From Corynebacterium singulare (GTDB lineage Bacteria; Actinomycetota; Actinomycetes; Mycobacteriales; Mycobacteriaceae), in NCBI RefSeq assembly GCF_000833575.1, contig NZ_CP010827.1, positions 2,443,852-2,507,851 on the forward strand: 64,000 bases of DNA. Direction: 5' to 3'. Shown in pieces: positions 16,371 to 26,097 of this stretch (the stretch's first letter is position 1; every line of letters starts with the position of its first letter). Both the position numbers and the translations under genes were made by a program. Under the pieces are notes generated by a model. It was not told the origin of the DNA, did no database searches, and saw only the letters and a list, made by a program, of their open reading frames with translations.

Positions 16371-16550
16371 TTACTTGGAGGACAGAGCCTCGAGCTTGGA
16401 GGTGTCCGGGGCAAACTCGTAAGAGTCACCCTGCTGAACAGCACCAGTAATGGTGTCGAATGCGCCAGCGAAGCCGCCGAAGAGCTTCTTGATGCCCTCA
16501 GCAAAGTCAGCGAAGTTGCCGAGCTGGTCGCCGATGAAAGAAAGATCCAT
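16371..16550 (-). CDS. porH: PorH-like cell-wall channel peptide
   Basis: A 59-residue acidic peptide beginning MDLSFIGDQLGNFADFAEGI and ending SKLEALSSK, read from the ATG at 16548-16550 with an AAAGGAGA site. C. glutamicum PorH (57 aa) also starts MDLS, is acidic and amphipathic, has no signal peptide, and is encoded between groEL2 and porA. It probably forms hetero-oligomeric channels with the downstream PorA-like peptide in the outer mycolate layer. Confidence 0.8.
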   Translation of the reverse strand: MDLSFIGDQLGNFADFAEGIKKLFGGFAGAFDTITGAVQQGDSYEFAPDTSKLEALSSK

Positions 16551-16635
16551 TATGGTCTCCTTTTGTGAAGTCCGGGTAGAAAGTGCCCGGAGGGGGTTTG
16601 CGGTTTGCAGACACCCTCAGCGGGCGTCACAAGAA

Positions 16636-16666
16636 ACTATTTTGGCACAGCTCCCCCACATTGCAA
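16636..16666 (-). promoter_or_regulatory. porH promoter region resembling the groEL promoter
   Basis: On the minus strand TTGCAA at 16661-16666 is a good -35, and CAAAAT lies 16 bp downstream as a poor -10. The sequence TGGGGGAG-N3-TGCCA-A-AAT-A-GT matches the groEL upstream region at 18838-18869 almost base for base. Confidence 0.5.
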
Positions 16667-16931
16667 GTGGATGGCGGTGTTAATTTTTCGGCCAAACTAG
16701 ACTCCCACACCAGCATTCAGAAGATGTTATCAATTAACCTAATGTTCACCTTACCTGCAAAAACCCCACTAACTGGGCAAATGCGGAACAGTGGACACAC
16801 AGATCCAGAATGTGGCCCGAAATACGTAACACCATCCCGTAACCTTCCGATTGAAAGGTGCGCGCAGAACCTGAAAAATCTGAAAAATTTTCCAGCGCAC
16901 TCCGGAAAAATACCCCCATATAGGGTGGAGA

Positions 16932-16988
16932 AAAGACACGAAAGTGTCTCAACACAGAGAAAGCTCCCCACGGAAAACCGTGAGGAGC
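16932..16988 (-). terminator. groEL terminator (two hairpins)
   Basis: The first hairpin on the minus strand has GCTCCTCACGG / CCGTGGGGAGC arms (16963-16988) and is followed by TTTCT. A second small hairpin, AGACAC-TTTC-GTGTCT (16934-16949), is followed by TTTTCT. Together they form a tandem terminator just past the groEL stop codon. Confidence 0.75.
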
Positions 16989-17035
16989 ATTCTCTTTGAT
17001 ATAGCCATCTGGGACACAGCGCCCAGGCATTGGGA

Positions 17036-18721
<1,686 letters not shown>

Positions 18722-18808
18722 TCACGTCGGATCTATGACGGACGCCCGCGACGGCACGGCTGGCGAGTGTTCTCCAGCCCCAACCACATAGATGACTCTG
18801 ATTTATTT

Positions 18809-18835
18809 CTGGCACTTGCCACGTGGAAGTGCTAG
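18809..18835. promoter_or_regulatory. CIRCE-like HrcA operator of groEL
   Basis: CTGGCACTT-N9-AAGTGCTAG matches the CIRCE consensus TTAGCACTC-N9-GAGTGCTAA with the exact 9-bp spacer. It lies about 125 bp upstream of the groEL start. A further half-site, TGGCACTC, is at 18845-18852. Confidence 0.85.
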
Positions 18836-18837
18836 CG

Positions 18838-18869
18838 ACCATTCTGGCACTCTCCCCCACCGACTGCAA
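18838..18869 (-). promoter_or_regulatory. probable groEL promoter
   Basis: On the minus strand TTGCAG (18864-18869) followed 17 bp later by CAGAAT fits a sigma-A-type promoter directly upstream of the CIRCE element. It contains the TGGGGGAG...TGCCAGAATGGT block shared with porH. Confidence 0.55.
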
Positions 18870-18895
18870 GGTTCAACACGAACGCTATAAGCGAA

Positions 18896-18919
18896 CGGGC
18901 GGTGCTTGCGCACCGCCCG
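18896..18919. terminator. GC-rich hairpin after the OPT gene
   Basis: Perfect 10-bp arms CGGGCGGTGC / GCACCGCCCG with a 4-base loop. It lies 73 bp downstream of the OPT transporter stop (minus strand) and upstream of the groEL promoter. There is no T-run, so it is a weak or factor-assisted terminator or an insulator. Confidence 0.55.
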
Positions 18920-18992
18920 CGACTACCTCCGCCGAACAACCGGCATGGGTATGTGAGTAGGTATGTGAGTTAAGGGAATAGAAGAGGTTGCC

Positions 18993-20972
18993 TTACTTCT
19001 CCGCAACTGCCTTCTTCGAGGTCCACTTGTAGGACACCGTGATAGCGGCGATGAAGAGCACGACGCCGATCACCTTGGCAGAGGTTCCGCCCTCAAAGAT
19101 TTCCAGCGGGGACTCGCCGCCAGAGGCCGCGATGATGGCCGCGTTGACCACGCCAAAGAGGGACTCACCCACGATGAGGCCGGTGGCCAGCAGCGTGCCC
19201 ATGCGCTTGACAAAGTGCGGGTTGGACTGGCGGGCCGACCAGCGGTTGTACACGTAGCCCAGGATGGCACCAATAGGCACCACGATGGTGATGGCGGCCG
19301 GCAGGTACATGCCCATGCCCACGGCCAGCGGGGACAGGGAGTACTTGTCCGTGAACTTGCGCAGGCACTCATCGATCACGATGATGACGGCGCCAATCGC
19401 CGCGCCTAGGCCGATGAGGTCCCACGGCAGAGAGCTATCGAAGATGCCGGAGGCCACCGAGGACATGAGCGCTGCCTGCGGGGCGGCCAGGGCATCCTCG
19501 CCGGCGCCCTCCATGCCCTGGAAGCCGAAGCCGGTGAGCATGACCTGCAGGATCGGCGGGATAACCAGGGAACCGAAGATGACGCCAATGATGAGCGCGA
19601 CCTGCTGCTTCCAGGGCGTAGCCCCGACCAGCTGGCCGGTCTTGAGGTCCTGGAGGTTGTCGTTAGAGATGGTGGCGATGCCGAAAACAATCGCCGCGGT
19701 AAACAGCGTGTAGGCCACGAGGGACAGCGGCTCGGCGTCGGTGCCGCGAGTCACCAGCGCGATGATGAGCGCGGCGACGATGACGGCGATAATGCCAATG
19801 GAGGAAATCGGCGAGTTCGACGCACCGATAAGGCCCGCCATGTAGCCGCACACCGAGGCGATGACGAGCCCCACCAGCAGCGTAAAGAGTACAGACACGG
19901 TAATGAGCACCGCCATGTGCTCGTGAATATCGGTGCCGCGCACGAAGTTCCACAGCAGCAGGCCGATGGGGATCATGAGGGCAACGATGGTGCCAATGAC
20001 GTAGGGCGCCGGAATGTCGCGCTCCTCCACGTCCACCTGCTGGCCGCTCTTGCGGTGGCGGGAGGAGGCGAAGGACTCCGCCATGCCCTTCGCAATCGGA
20101 CCGGCAATCTTGATGAGCGTCCACACGGCCGCGATGGCCATGGTGCCCACGCCGATGAAGCGGATGCGGCCGGAGAACACGCTATCCACGGTGTCCATGA
20201 GGGTGGCCGGATCTCCCAGAGCCTCACCGCCGGTGAGGATGGGCAGCAGAATCAGGTAGGAGATGACCACGCCGACGAGCATGGCGATACCCACCGCCAA
20301 GCCCACCAGGTGGCCCACGCCAATGAGCGCCAGGGACAGCGAGGAGCCCAGGGTGGTGGCACCGGAGCCGAGCTTGAAGTACGCCGCGACTTCCGACGCC
20401 GCCGCCTTCATCGCTCCCAGCAGCGCCATCACTGCAGACAGGATGCCGCCGAAGACGATGACGTGCAGGCCCTTGGCGTTTTCCTCGTGAGCAACATCGC
20501 CCTCCACACCGGAGCTATCGCCCACCTTGAGGACCTCGGCCGCGGCCACGCCCTCCGGGTACGGCAGGTCGGAGCCAGTCACCAGGGCGCGGCGCAGCGG
20601 GATGGAGTACATCACGCCCAGCACACCGCCGATGGCGCACACCGCCGCGGTATCGACGAAGGAGAATCCCTGCCAGTAGCCCACCATCACCAGGCCCGGA
20701 AGCACGAAGATAATGGCGGACAGGGTGCCGGCGGCCGACGCGATGGTCTGCACAATGTTGTTTTCCTTGACATTGTGACCGGCAAAGCGGCGCAGCACGG
20801 CCATGGAGATCACCGCGGCCGGGATGGAGGTGGCAAACGTCAGGCCCACCTTGAGGCCCAGATAGACGTTGGCCGCGGTAAAAATCAGCGTGATGAGTCC
20901 ACCGATGATGATGCCGCGCAGCGTGAGCTCGCGGAGCGTGGACTGGGAACCTTCGGCGGTGGTAGTCGCCAT
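18993..20972 (-). CDS. OPT-family oligopeptide transporter
   Basis: Very hydrophobic protein of 659 aa with about 14-16 membrane segments. It opens LRELTLRGIIIGGLITLIFT-AANVYLGLKVGLTFATSIPA, the characteristic start of the bacterial OPT/YSL branch, and has NNIVQTIASAAGTLS and the DLPYPEGVAAAEVLK segment typical of the family. It probably imports small peptides or metal chelates with protons; the substrate is not determined. It is divergent from an M20 dipeptidase gene, which would suit peptide use. Confidence 0.9.
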   Translation of the reverse strand: MATTTAEGSQSTLRELTLRGIIIGGLITLIFTAANVYLGLKVGLTFATSIPAAVISMAVLRRFAGHNVKENNIVQTIASAAGTLSAIIFVLPGLVMVGYWQGFSFVDTAAVCAIGGVLGVMYSIPLRRALVTGSDLPYPEGVAAAEVLKVGDSSGVEGDVAHEENAKGLHVIVFGGILSAVMALLGAMKAAASEVAAYFKLGSGATTLGSSLSLALIGVGHLVGLAVGIAMLVGVVISYLILLPILTGGEALGDPATLMDTVDSVFSGRIRFIGVGTMAIAAVWTLIKIAGPIAKGMAESFASSRHRKSGQQVDVEERDIPAPYVIGTIVALMIPIGLLLWNFVRGTDIHEHMAVLITVSVLFTLLVGLVIASVCGYMAGLIGASNSPISSIGIIAVIVAALIIALVTRGTDAEPLSLVAYTLFTAAIVFGIATISNDNLQDLKTGQLVGATPWKQQVALIIGVIFGSLVIPPILQVMLTGFGFQGMEGAGEDALAAPQAALMSSVASGIFDSSLPWDLIGLGAAIGAVIIVIDECLRKFTDKYSLSPLAVGMGMYLPAAITIVVPIGAILGYVYNRWSARQSNPHFVKRMGTLLATGLIVGESLFGVVNAAIIAASGGESPLEIFEGGTSAKVIGVVLFIAAITVSYKWTSKKAVAEK

Positions 20973-21086
20973 GTCAGGTCCTTTCTAATGCAATATGGAG
21001 TGAACCTTAGAAAGTCTAGTATGCCGCGGCCGCTACACCTAGCCAGTAGGCCCGGCGCCCAGCCCGCACAGGGTACGTTGGAAGCC

Positions 21087-22454
21087 ATGAGCAACATTTC
21101 TGAATTCATCGCTTCCGACCGCGAGAACATCTTTAGCCAGCTCAAGGAGCTGGTGTCCTTCAACTCCGTGCACAACGAGCCGGGCTTGGAAGACCAGACT
21201 GCCAAAGCCGCTGAGTGGGTCAGCAACGCCCTGTCTACTGCGGGCCTTGAGCCGCAGTCCATCACTACTGCCGACGGCTCCACCGCCATCCTGGCCACCC
21301 GCCCGGGCAAGGAGGGCGCGAAGACGGTGCTGCTCTACTCGCACTACGACGTTGTCCCCGCCGGCAACCCGGAGGCGTGGGAGTCGGATCCGTTTACCCT
21401 CACCGAGCGCAATGGCCGTTGGTACGGCCGCGGCGCCGCTGACTGCAAGGGCAACGTGGCCATGCACCTGGCCGCCCTGCGCGCCCTAGATGCGAATGGC
21501 GGCACCGACCTCAACCTCACCGTCCTCATCGAAGGCTCCGAGGAGCGCGGCGGCGAGGGCCTGTCCGCACTCATTGAGGAGCGCCCGGAGCTGTTCGCTG
21601 CCGACGCCATCCTGATCGCCGATGCCGGCAACGCCAAGGCGGGCGTGCCGACGTTGACCACCTCCCTGCGCGGTGGCTCCCAGATCAACGTCAAGGTCTC
21701 CACTCTCAACTCGGCAGTGCACTCCGGCCAGTTCGGCGGCGCGGCTCCCGACGCCGTCAAGGCTCTCATGCGCGCGCTGGACTCCCTGACGGATGAGTAC
21801 GGCCGGACGACTATCGACGGCGTCGATTGTGACGGCACCTGGCCCCTCGCCGCCGGCCAGGACACCGCCTACACCGAGGAGGACTTCCGCGCCGACGCGC
21901 AGATGCTCGACGGCACCGAGGTCATGGGCGCCCACGACCCTGCAGGCGCCACCGCCATCGCGGACCTCATCTGGGCCCGCCCGGCCATCACCGTGACTGG
22001 CTTTACCTCTACCCCGGTGGCAGAAGCCGTCAACGCGGTGCCGGCAACCGCGGAGGCCAACCTGAACCTGCGCACCCCGGCCACCATGGACCCGCAGACC
22101 ACCGCCGAAGCCGTAGCAGAGCACCTCAAGAAGCACGTCCCGTTCGGCGCGCACATCGAGGTCACCATCCTGGAAGCCAACCTGGGCTTCGAGACGGACC
22201 CGGAGAAGCCCGCCGTAGCGTTGCTGGGCCAGTGCCTGGGTGAGGCCTACGGTTCCGAGGCCATCACGCAGGGCATGGGCGGTTCCATCCCGCTGACCGT
22301 GGAGTTGCAGGGCAAGCACCCCAACGCTGAGATTGCTCTGTTTGGTGTGGAGGAGCCGCAGGCTACGATCCACTCCGCCAACGAGTCCGTGGACCCGACT
22401 GAGATTGAGAACATTGCGATCGCTGAGGCTCTCTTCCTCCAGCGTTTCGCTTAA
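21087..22454 (+). CDS. M20-family dipeptidase/metallopeptidase
   Basis: Protein of 455 aa from the ATG at 21087. Zinc-site residues are visible in order: His and Asp in LLYSHYDVVPAG, Asp in YGRGAADCKGN, the Glu pair in EGSEERGGEGL, Asp in DADAILIADAG, and a late His in ATIHSANESVD. This pattern fits the DapE/ArgE/dipeptidase family, and the closest fit is cytosolic dipeptidases that cleave Xaa-Yaa dipeptides. The long open frame upstream of 21087 is antisense to the OPT gene and was ignored. Confidence 0.9.
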   Translation: MSNISEFIASDRENIFSQLKELVSFNSVHNEPGLEDQTAKAAEWVSNALSTAGLEPQSITTADGSTAILATRPGKEGAKTVLLYSHYDVVPAGNPEAWESDPFTLTERNGRWYGRGAADCKGNVAMHLAALRALDANGGTDLNLTVLIEGSEERGGEGLSALIEERPELFAADAILIADAGNAKAGVPTLTTSLRGGSQINVKVSTLNSAVHSGQFGGAAPDAVKALMRALDSLTDEYGRTTIDGVDCDGTWPLAAGQDTAYTEEDFRADAQMLDGTEVMGAHDPAGATAIADLIWARPAITVTGFTSTPVAEAVNAVPATAEANLNLRTPATMDPQTTAEAVAEHLKKHVPFGAHIEVTILEANLGFETDPEKPAVALLGQCLGEAYGSEAITQGMGGSIPLTVELQGKHPNAEIALFGVEEPQATIHSANESVDPTEIENIAIAEALFLQRFA

Positions 22455-22475
22455 GCGGCACTATCCCGCCCGACA

Positions 22476-22510
22476 GAGCCATCCGCCGGGCGCGGGCTCG
22501 CTTTTCTTCT
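22476..22510 (+). terminator. terminator of the dipeptidase gene
   Basis: GAGCC/GGCTC arms enclose the GC-rich loop ATCCGCCGGGCGCG and are followed by GCTTTTCTTCT, 22 bp after the M20 stop codon. Confidence 0.6.
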
Positions 22511-22681
22511 GGATGCGTTGGTGGCGACGTGGCGGAACGCCAGCAGGAGACACAGATATAACTGTATGAAACGAAAATGTGAAAATTGGGATTTCAGACT
22601 GTATCGTAAGCATTAGTGAACGCCCGCCGCTGCGGTGGGTTTTGCCCAGTCCCCGACAAGGAAAGGACGCCACGCGACCTC

Positions 22682-25597
22682 GTGCTCACTCTCTTCAGCG
22701 CCTTGGTACTTACTACCATCGCCGCTCCATTCCTCCTTTTCTATCTCGGCCGCCGCGCCTTCGGCCTCCTTGCCGTCGTGCCCGCGGTGGGCTTCTTTTG
22801 GGTGCTCCAACAGCTCACCACCGGAACGCTGCGCGACGGCAACCAGCTGGCATACGACCTCAACTGGATGCCCGCCGCGCACCTAACGATTAACCTGCGC
22901 ATGGACGCGCTTTCCGCGCTGTTCAGCCTCATCATTTTGGGCGTGGGCGCGCTGGTCTTGCTGTATTGCTGGGGCTATTTCGACCACTCCCGGCGCCGCC
23001 TAGCCCTCTTCGGCAGCCAGATGGTGGGCTTTGCCACGGCCATGTACGGCCTGGTCATTTCCGATAATTTCCTGCTGCTCTACGTCTTCTGGGAAATCAC
23101 CTCCTTGCTCTCCTTCCTCCTCGTGAGCTATTACGGCGAGCGCGCCTCATCCCGGCGCTCAGCGCAGCAGGCACTCATGGTCACCGTCCTCGGCGGCCTG
23201 GCCATGCTCGTGGGCATTACCCTCCTCGGCCGCCAGACCGGCGCGTGGTCCTTCAGCGATATCGCCGCCACCGAGGACCTGGCCAACACGCCTTTCCTCA
23301 CCGTGGCCATCGTGCTGATTCTCTGCGGTGCGCTCTCCAAATCCGCCATCGCCCCCGCCCACTTTTGGCTGCCCGGCGCCATGGCCGCGCCGACCCCGGT
23401 CTCTGCTTACCTGCACTCCGCGGCGATGGTGAAGGCCGGCATCTACCTCGTCGCTCGCCTAGCGCCTTCGGTACATGACATCCCCACCTGGCACCTCGTG
23501 GTCATCCCCTTGGGTGCTTTCACCATGTTGCTCGGTGGCTGGATGGCGCTCAAGCAGCGCGACCTGAAGCTGGTTCTGGCCTACGGTACCGTCTCGCAGC
23601 TGGGTTTTATCACCGCCATCATCGCCATCGGCTCCCGCGAGGCCATGCAAGCAGGACTGGCGCTGACCTTCGCGCACTCCCTCTTCAAAGCAGCGCTCTT
23701 CATGATCGTCGGCGCCATCGACCACTCGGCGGGCACGAGGGACATCGACAAGCTGGCAGGCCTGGGCAAGAAGAAACCCGCGCTGTGCATCCTGGCCATC
23801 CTCCCCGCGATGTCTATGGCCGGTATCCCGCCGCTGCTGGGCTTCGTGTCCAAGGAGGCCACGCTCGAGGCGATCATGCACGAGGAGCTCTTGGTCGGCA
23901 TGCCGCGCAACATGCTGCTCGTGACGGTCGTCGTCGGCTCCGCGCTGACCATGGCCTATGCGCTGCGCTTCCTCTGGGGCGCGTTCTCCTCGAAGGGGCA
24001 GGAGGAGCCCTCTGAAGCGGTAGCGAATATGCACCACATCGGCCCCTTCCTGTGGATCCCGCCGACGGTGCTGACTCTGCTGACCATCTTCTTTGGTCTG
24101 CTGCCGCTGCCTTTGTCCCACGGCATCACGCAGCACCTGGACAACACCTTTGGCGCGAAGCACGCGTCCGAACTAGCGCTATGGCATGGCTTCACCATCC
24201 CGTTGCTGCTCTCCGTGGTCATCATCGTCGCCGGTTCTCTCCTGCACTGGCAGCGCCAAGCCCTCACGAAGGCCCAGTTCACCTACCCGGCCTTGGGCTC
24301 GGCCGATGACTCCTACGACGCCGTCATCAACGCCCTGCGCCAACTCTCCCTGCGCATCACCGCTTCCACGCAGCGCGGTTCGCTGCAGTTCAACCTCACG
24401 GTCATCTTTGCCACCCTCATGGTGCTGCCCATCGTCATGCTCATCCGCGGCGACCTCACCAACGTGCACATGATCGTGGCCGAGAACCCCTGGCAGGCCA
24501 TCGCAGCGGTGGTCATCATCATCGCCGCCATCGCCGCCACGGTGCTGGATAACCGCCTCTCCGGCGTCATCCTGGTGGGCGCGACGGGCTACGCCTTGTC
24601 CTTCATCTTTGCGCTTCACGGCGCGCCGGACTTGACGCTGACGCAGCTCCTCGTGGAGACCATCATTATGGTGCTCTTCATGCTCGTGCTGCGCCGCATG
24701 CCGGCGAATACCGAGTGGAAGCAGGACCCCAAATCAGGCCGCCTGCGCGCGTGGCTGGCGGTGGGCGTGGGCCTGGCCGTCACCGTGGTCGGCATGTTCG
24801 CCATCAACGCCCGGCGCGAGGAACCCATCTCGCAGTACATGCCGGAATTGGCCAAGGAGATCGGCCACGGCGCCAACACGGTCAACGTCTTGCTCGTGGA
24901 CCTGCGCGCGTGGGATACCTTCGGCGAAATCACGGTGCTCATCATCGCGGCGACGGGTATCGCCTCGCTGATCTACCGCACGCAGAGTTTCACCCGCTCC
25001 TCCCGCCGCCCGACCTTGCAGGTCACCGGCCGCCGCTGGCTGGCCGCGGGCGTGGAATCGGAGAAGGCGCTCAACCGCTCGCTCATGGTGGACGTGAGCA
25101 CCCACATCCTCTTCCCCTCGATGATGGTGCTCTCCCTGTACTTCTTCTTCGGCGGCCACAACGCCCCCGGCGGCGGTTTTGCCGGCGGCCTCGTGGCGGC
25201 CTTGGCGCTGATTCTGCGCTACCTGGCCGGCGGGCGCGCGGAGCTCGATGAGGCGCTGCCTCTCGACGGCGGCCGCACCATGGCGGTCGGCTTGCTGCTC
25301 TCCCTCAGCGCAGTCATCACCCCGATGCTCTTGGGCTACCCGCCGCTGACCACCGGGTACACAAAGGTCGGGGTGCCACTCATCGGTGATGTATCCCTGC
25401 CTTCGGCGCTGATTTTCGACGCCGGCGTCTACCTCATCGTCGTCGGCCTCACGCTCTACGTCCTGTCCTCCTTGGGCGCCAAGCTCGATGAGGAAGAAGA
25501 GATGCGTAAGCAACGCGCCCGCGACCGCTCCTTGGCACGCCGCACGAAAGAAAAAGAGAAAGAAAAAACTGCCACCGCAGAGAAAGGACACGCCTAA
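22682..25597 (+). CDS. mnhA: multisubunit Na+/H+ antiporter subunit A, fused to subunit B domain
   Basis: Protein of about 971 aa with roughly 20 membrane helices. The NuoL-like core has LLLYVFWEITSLLSFLLVSY, ALSKSAIAPAHFWLPGAMAA with the conserved proton-channel Lys, and YLHSAAMVKAGIYLVARL. The C-terminal part (about residue 800 on) is the MnhB domain HILFPSMMVLSLYFFFGGHN-APGGGFAGGL. I prefer the GTG at 22682 over the more upstream GTG at 22616 because the first residues then form a membrane helix and AAGGAAAGG lies just before it. It is the first gene of mnhACDEFG; the Mrp complex exports Na+ and supports pH homeostasis. Confidence 0.93.
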   Translation: MLTLFSALVLTTIAAPFLLFYLGRRAFGLLAVVPAVGFFWVLQQLTTGTLRDGNQLAYDLNWMPAAHLTINLRMDALSALFSLIILGVGALVLLYCWGYFDHSRRRLALFGSQMVGFATAMYGLVISDNFLLLYVFWEITSLLSFLLVSYYGERASSRRSAQQALMVTVLGGLAMLVGITLLGRQTGAWSFSDIAATEDLANTPFLTVAIVLILCGALSKSAIAPAHFWLPGAMAAPTPVSAYLHSAAMVKAGIYLVARLAPSVHDIPTWHLVVIPLGAFTMLLGGWMALKQRDLKLVLAYGTVSQLGFITAIIAIGSREAMQAGLALTFAHSLFKAALFMIVGAIDHSAGTRDIDKLAGLGKKKPALCILAILPAMSMAGIPPLLGFVSKEATLEAIMHEELLVGMPRNMLLVTVVVGSALTMAYALRFLWGAFSSKGQEEPSEAVANMHHIGPFLWIPPTVLTLLTIFFGLLPLPLSHGITQHLDNTFGAKHASELALWHGFTIPLLLSVVIIVAGSLLHWQRQALTKAQFTYPALGSADDSYDAVINALRQLSLRITASTQRGSLQFNLTVIFATLMVLPIVMLIRGDLTNVHMIVAENPWQAIAAVVIIIAAIAATVLDNRLSGVILVGATGYALSFIFALHGAPDLTLTQLLVETIIMVLFMLVLRRMPANTEWKQDPKSGRLRAWLAVGVGLAVTVVGMFAINARREEPISQYMPELAKEIGHGANTVNVLLVDLRAWDTFGEITVLIIAATGIASLIYRTQSFTRSSRRPTLQVTGRRWLAAGVESEKALNRSLMVDVSTHILFPSMMVLSLYFFFGGHNAPGGGFAGGLVAALALILRYLAGGRAELDEALPLDGGRTMAVGLLLSLSAVITPMLLGYPPLTTGYTKVGVPLIGDVSLPSALIFDAGVYLIVVGLTLYVLSSLGAKLDEEEEMRKQRARDRSLARRTKEKEKEKTATAEKGHA

Positions 25598-26097
25598 TGG
25601 ATGCCAACCTCATGCTCCTGCTCGCTGCGGGCGTGCTCTGCGGCGCCGGGGTGTACTTATTGCTGGACCGCGCGATGACCAAGATGCTGCTCGGCATCTT
25701 GTTGCTGGGCAATGGCGCGAACCTCTTCGTGCTCATGGCCGGCGGCAAGGCGGGCTCGCCGCCTATCGACGGCCGGACCTCCCTGCCCTATGGCGAAGAA
25801 ATCGCCGATCCGCTGGCCCAGGCGATGATCCTCACCGCGATCGTCATTTCAATGGCGCTGACCGGCTTCATCCTCACCTTGGCCTACCGCCAATACCGCT
25901 ACCGCACCGCGGACGTGATTGAGGATGACACCGAGGACACCGCCATCGCGGCGATTGCCTCGCGCCCGGGCAATGCCTCGGCCGCCCCCGACCACGACGC
26001 CTCCAATGATCCGACCACCGGCCGCACCACGAAGGAAGGCGATATGTTTGGCCCCGAGTTCTTCGAGGCTCCCGTGAAGGAGGCCACCGATGAGTGA
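25597..26097 (+). CDS. mnhC: Na+/H+ antiporter subunit C
   Basis: NuoK-like protein of 166 aa with three membrane helices: LMLLLAAGVLCGAGVYLLL, a second around LLGILLLGNGANLFVLMAG, and a third at MILTAIVISMALTGFILTLA. The C-terminal 60 residues are a hydrophilic acidic tail unlike the compact family core. It overlaps mnhA by one base (TAATG) and mnhD by eight bases. Confidence 0.93.
   Translation: MDANLMLLLAAGVLCGAGVYLLLDRAMTKMLLGILLLGNGANLFVLMAGGKAGSPPIDGRTSLPYGEEIADPLAQAMILTAIVISMALTGFILTLAYRQYRYRTADVIEDDTEDTAIAAIASRPGNASAAPDHDASNDPTTGRTTKEGDMFGPEFFEAPVKEATDE

Larger units (their letters stand above)
16551..17035. other. intergenic region between groEL and porH
   Basis: 485 bp without a convincing gene. 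From right to left on the minus strand it holds the groEL terminator hairpins (16932-16988), an AT-rich stretch around 16690-16900, the porH promoter (about 16636-16666) and an untranslated leader of roughly 85 bases before porH. Confidence 0.6.

Noticed and set aside
19917..21086. A 5' extension of the M20 peptidase frame across the OPT gene.
   Set aside because: The extension is antisense to a real gene and gives a Gly/His/Ala-rich sequence; family similarity starts at the ATG at 21087.
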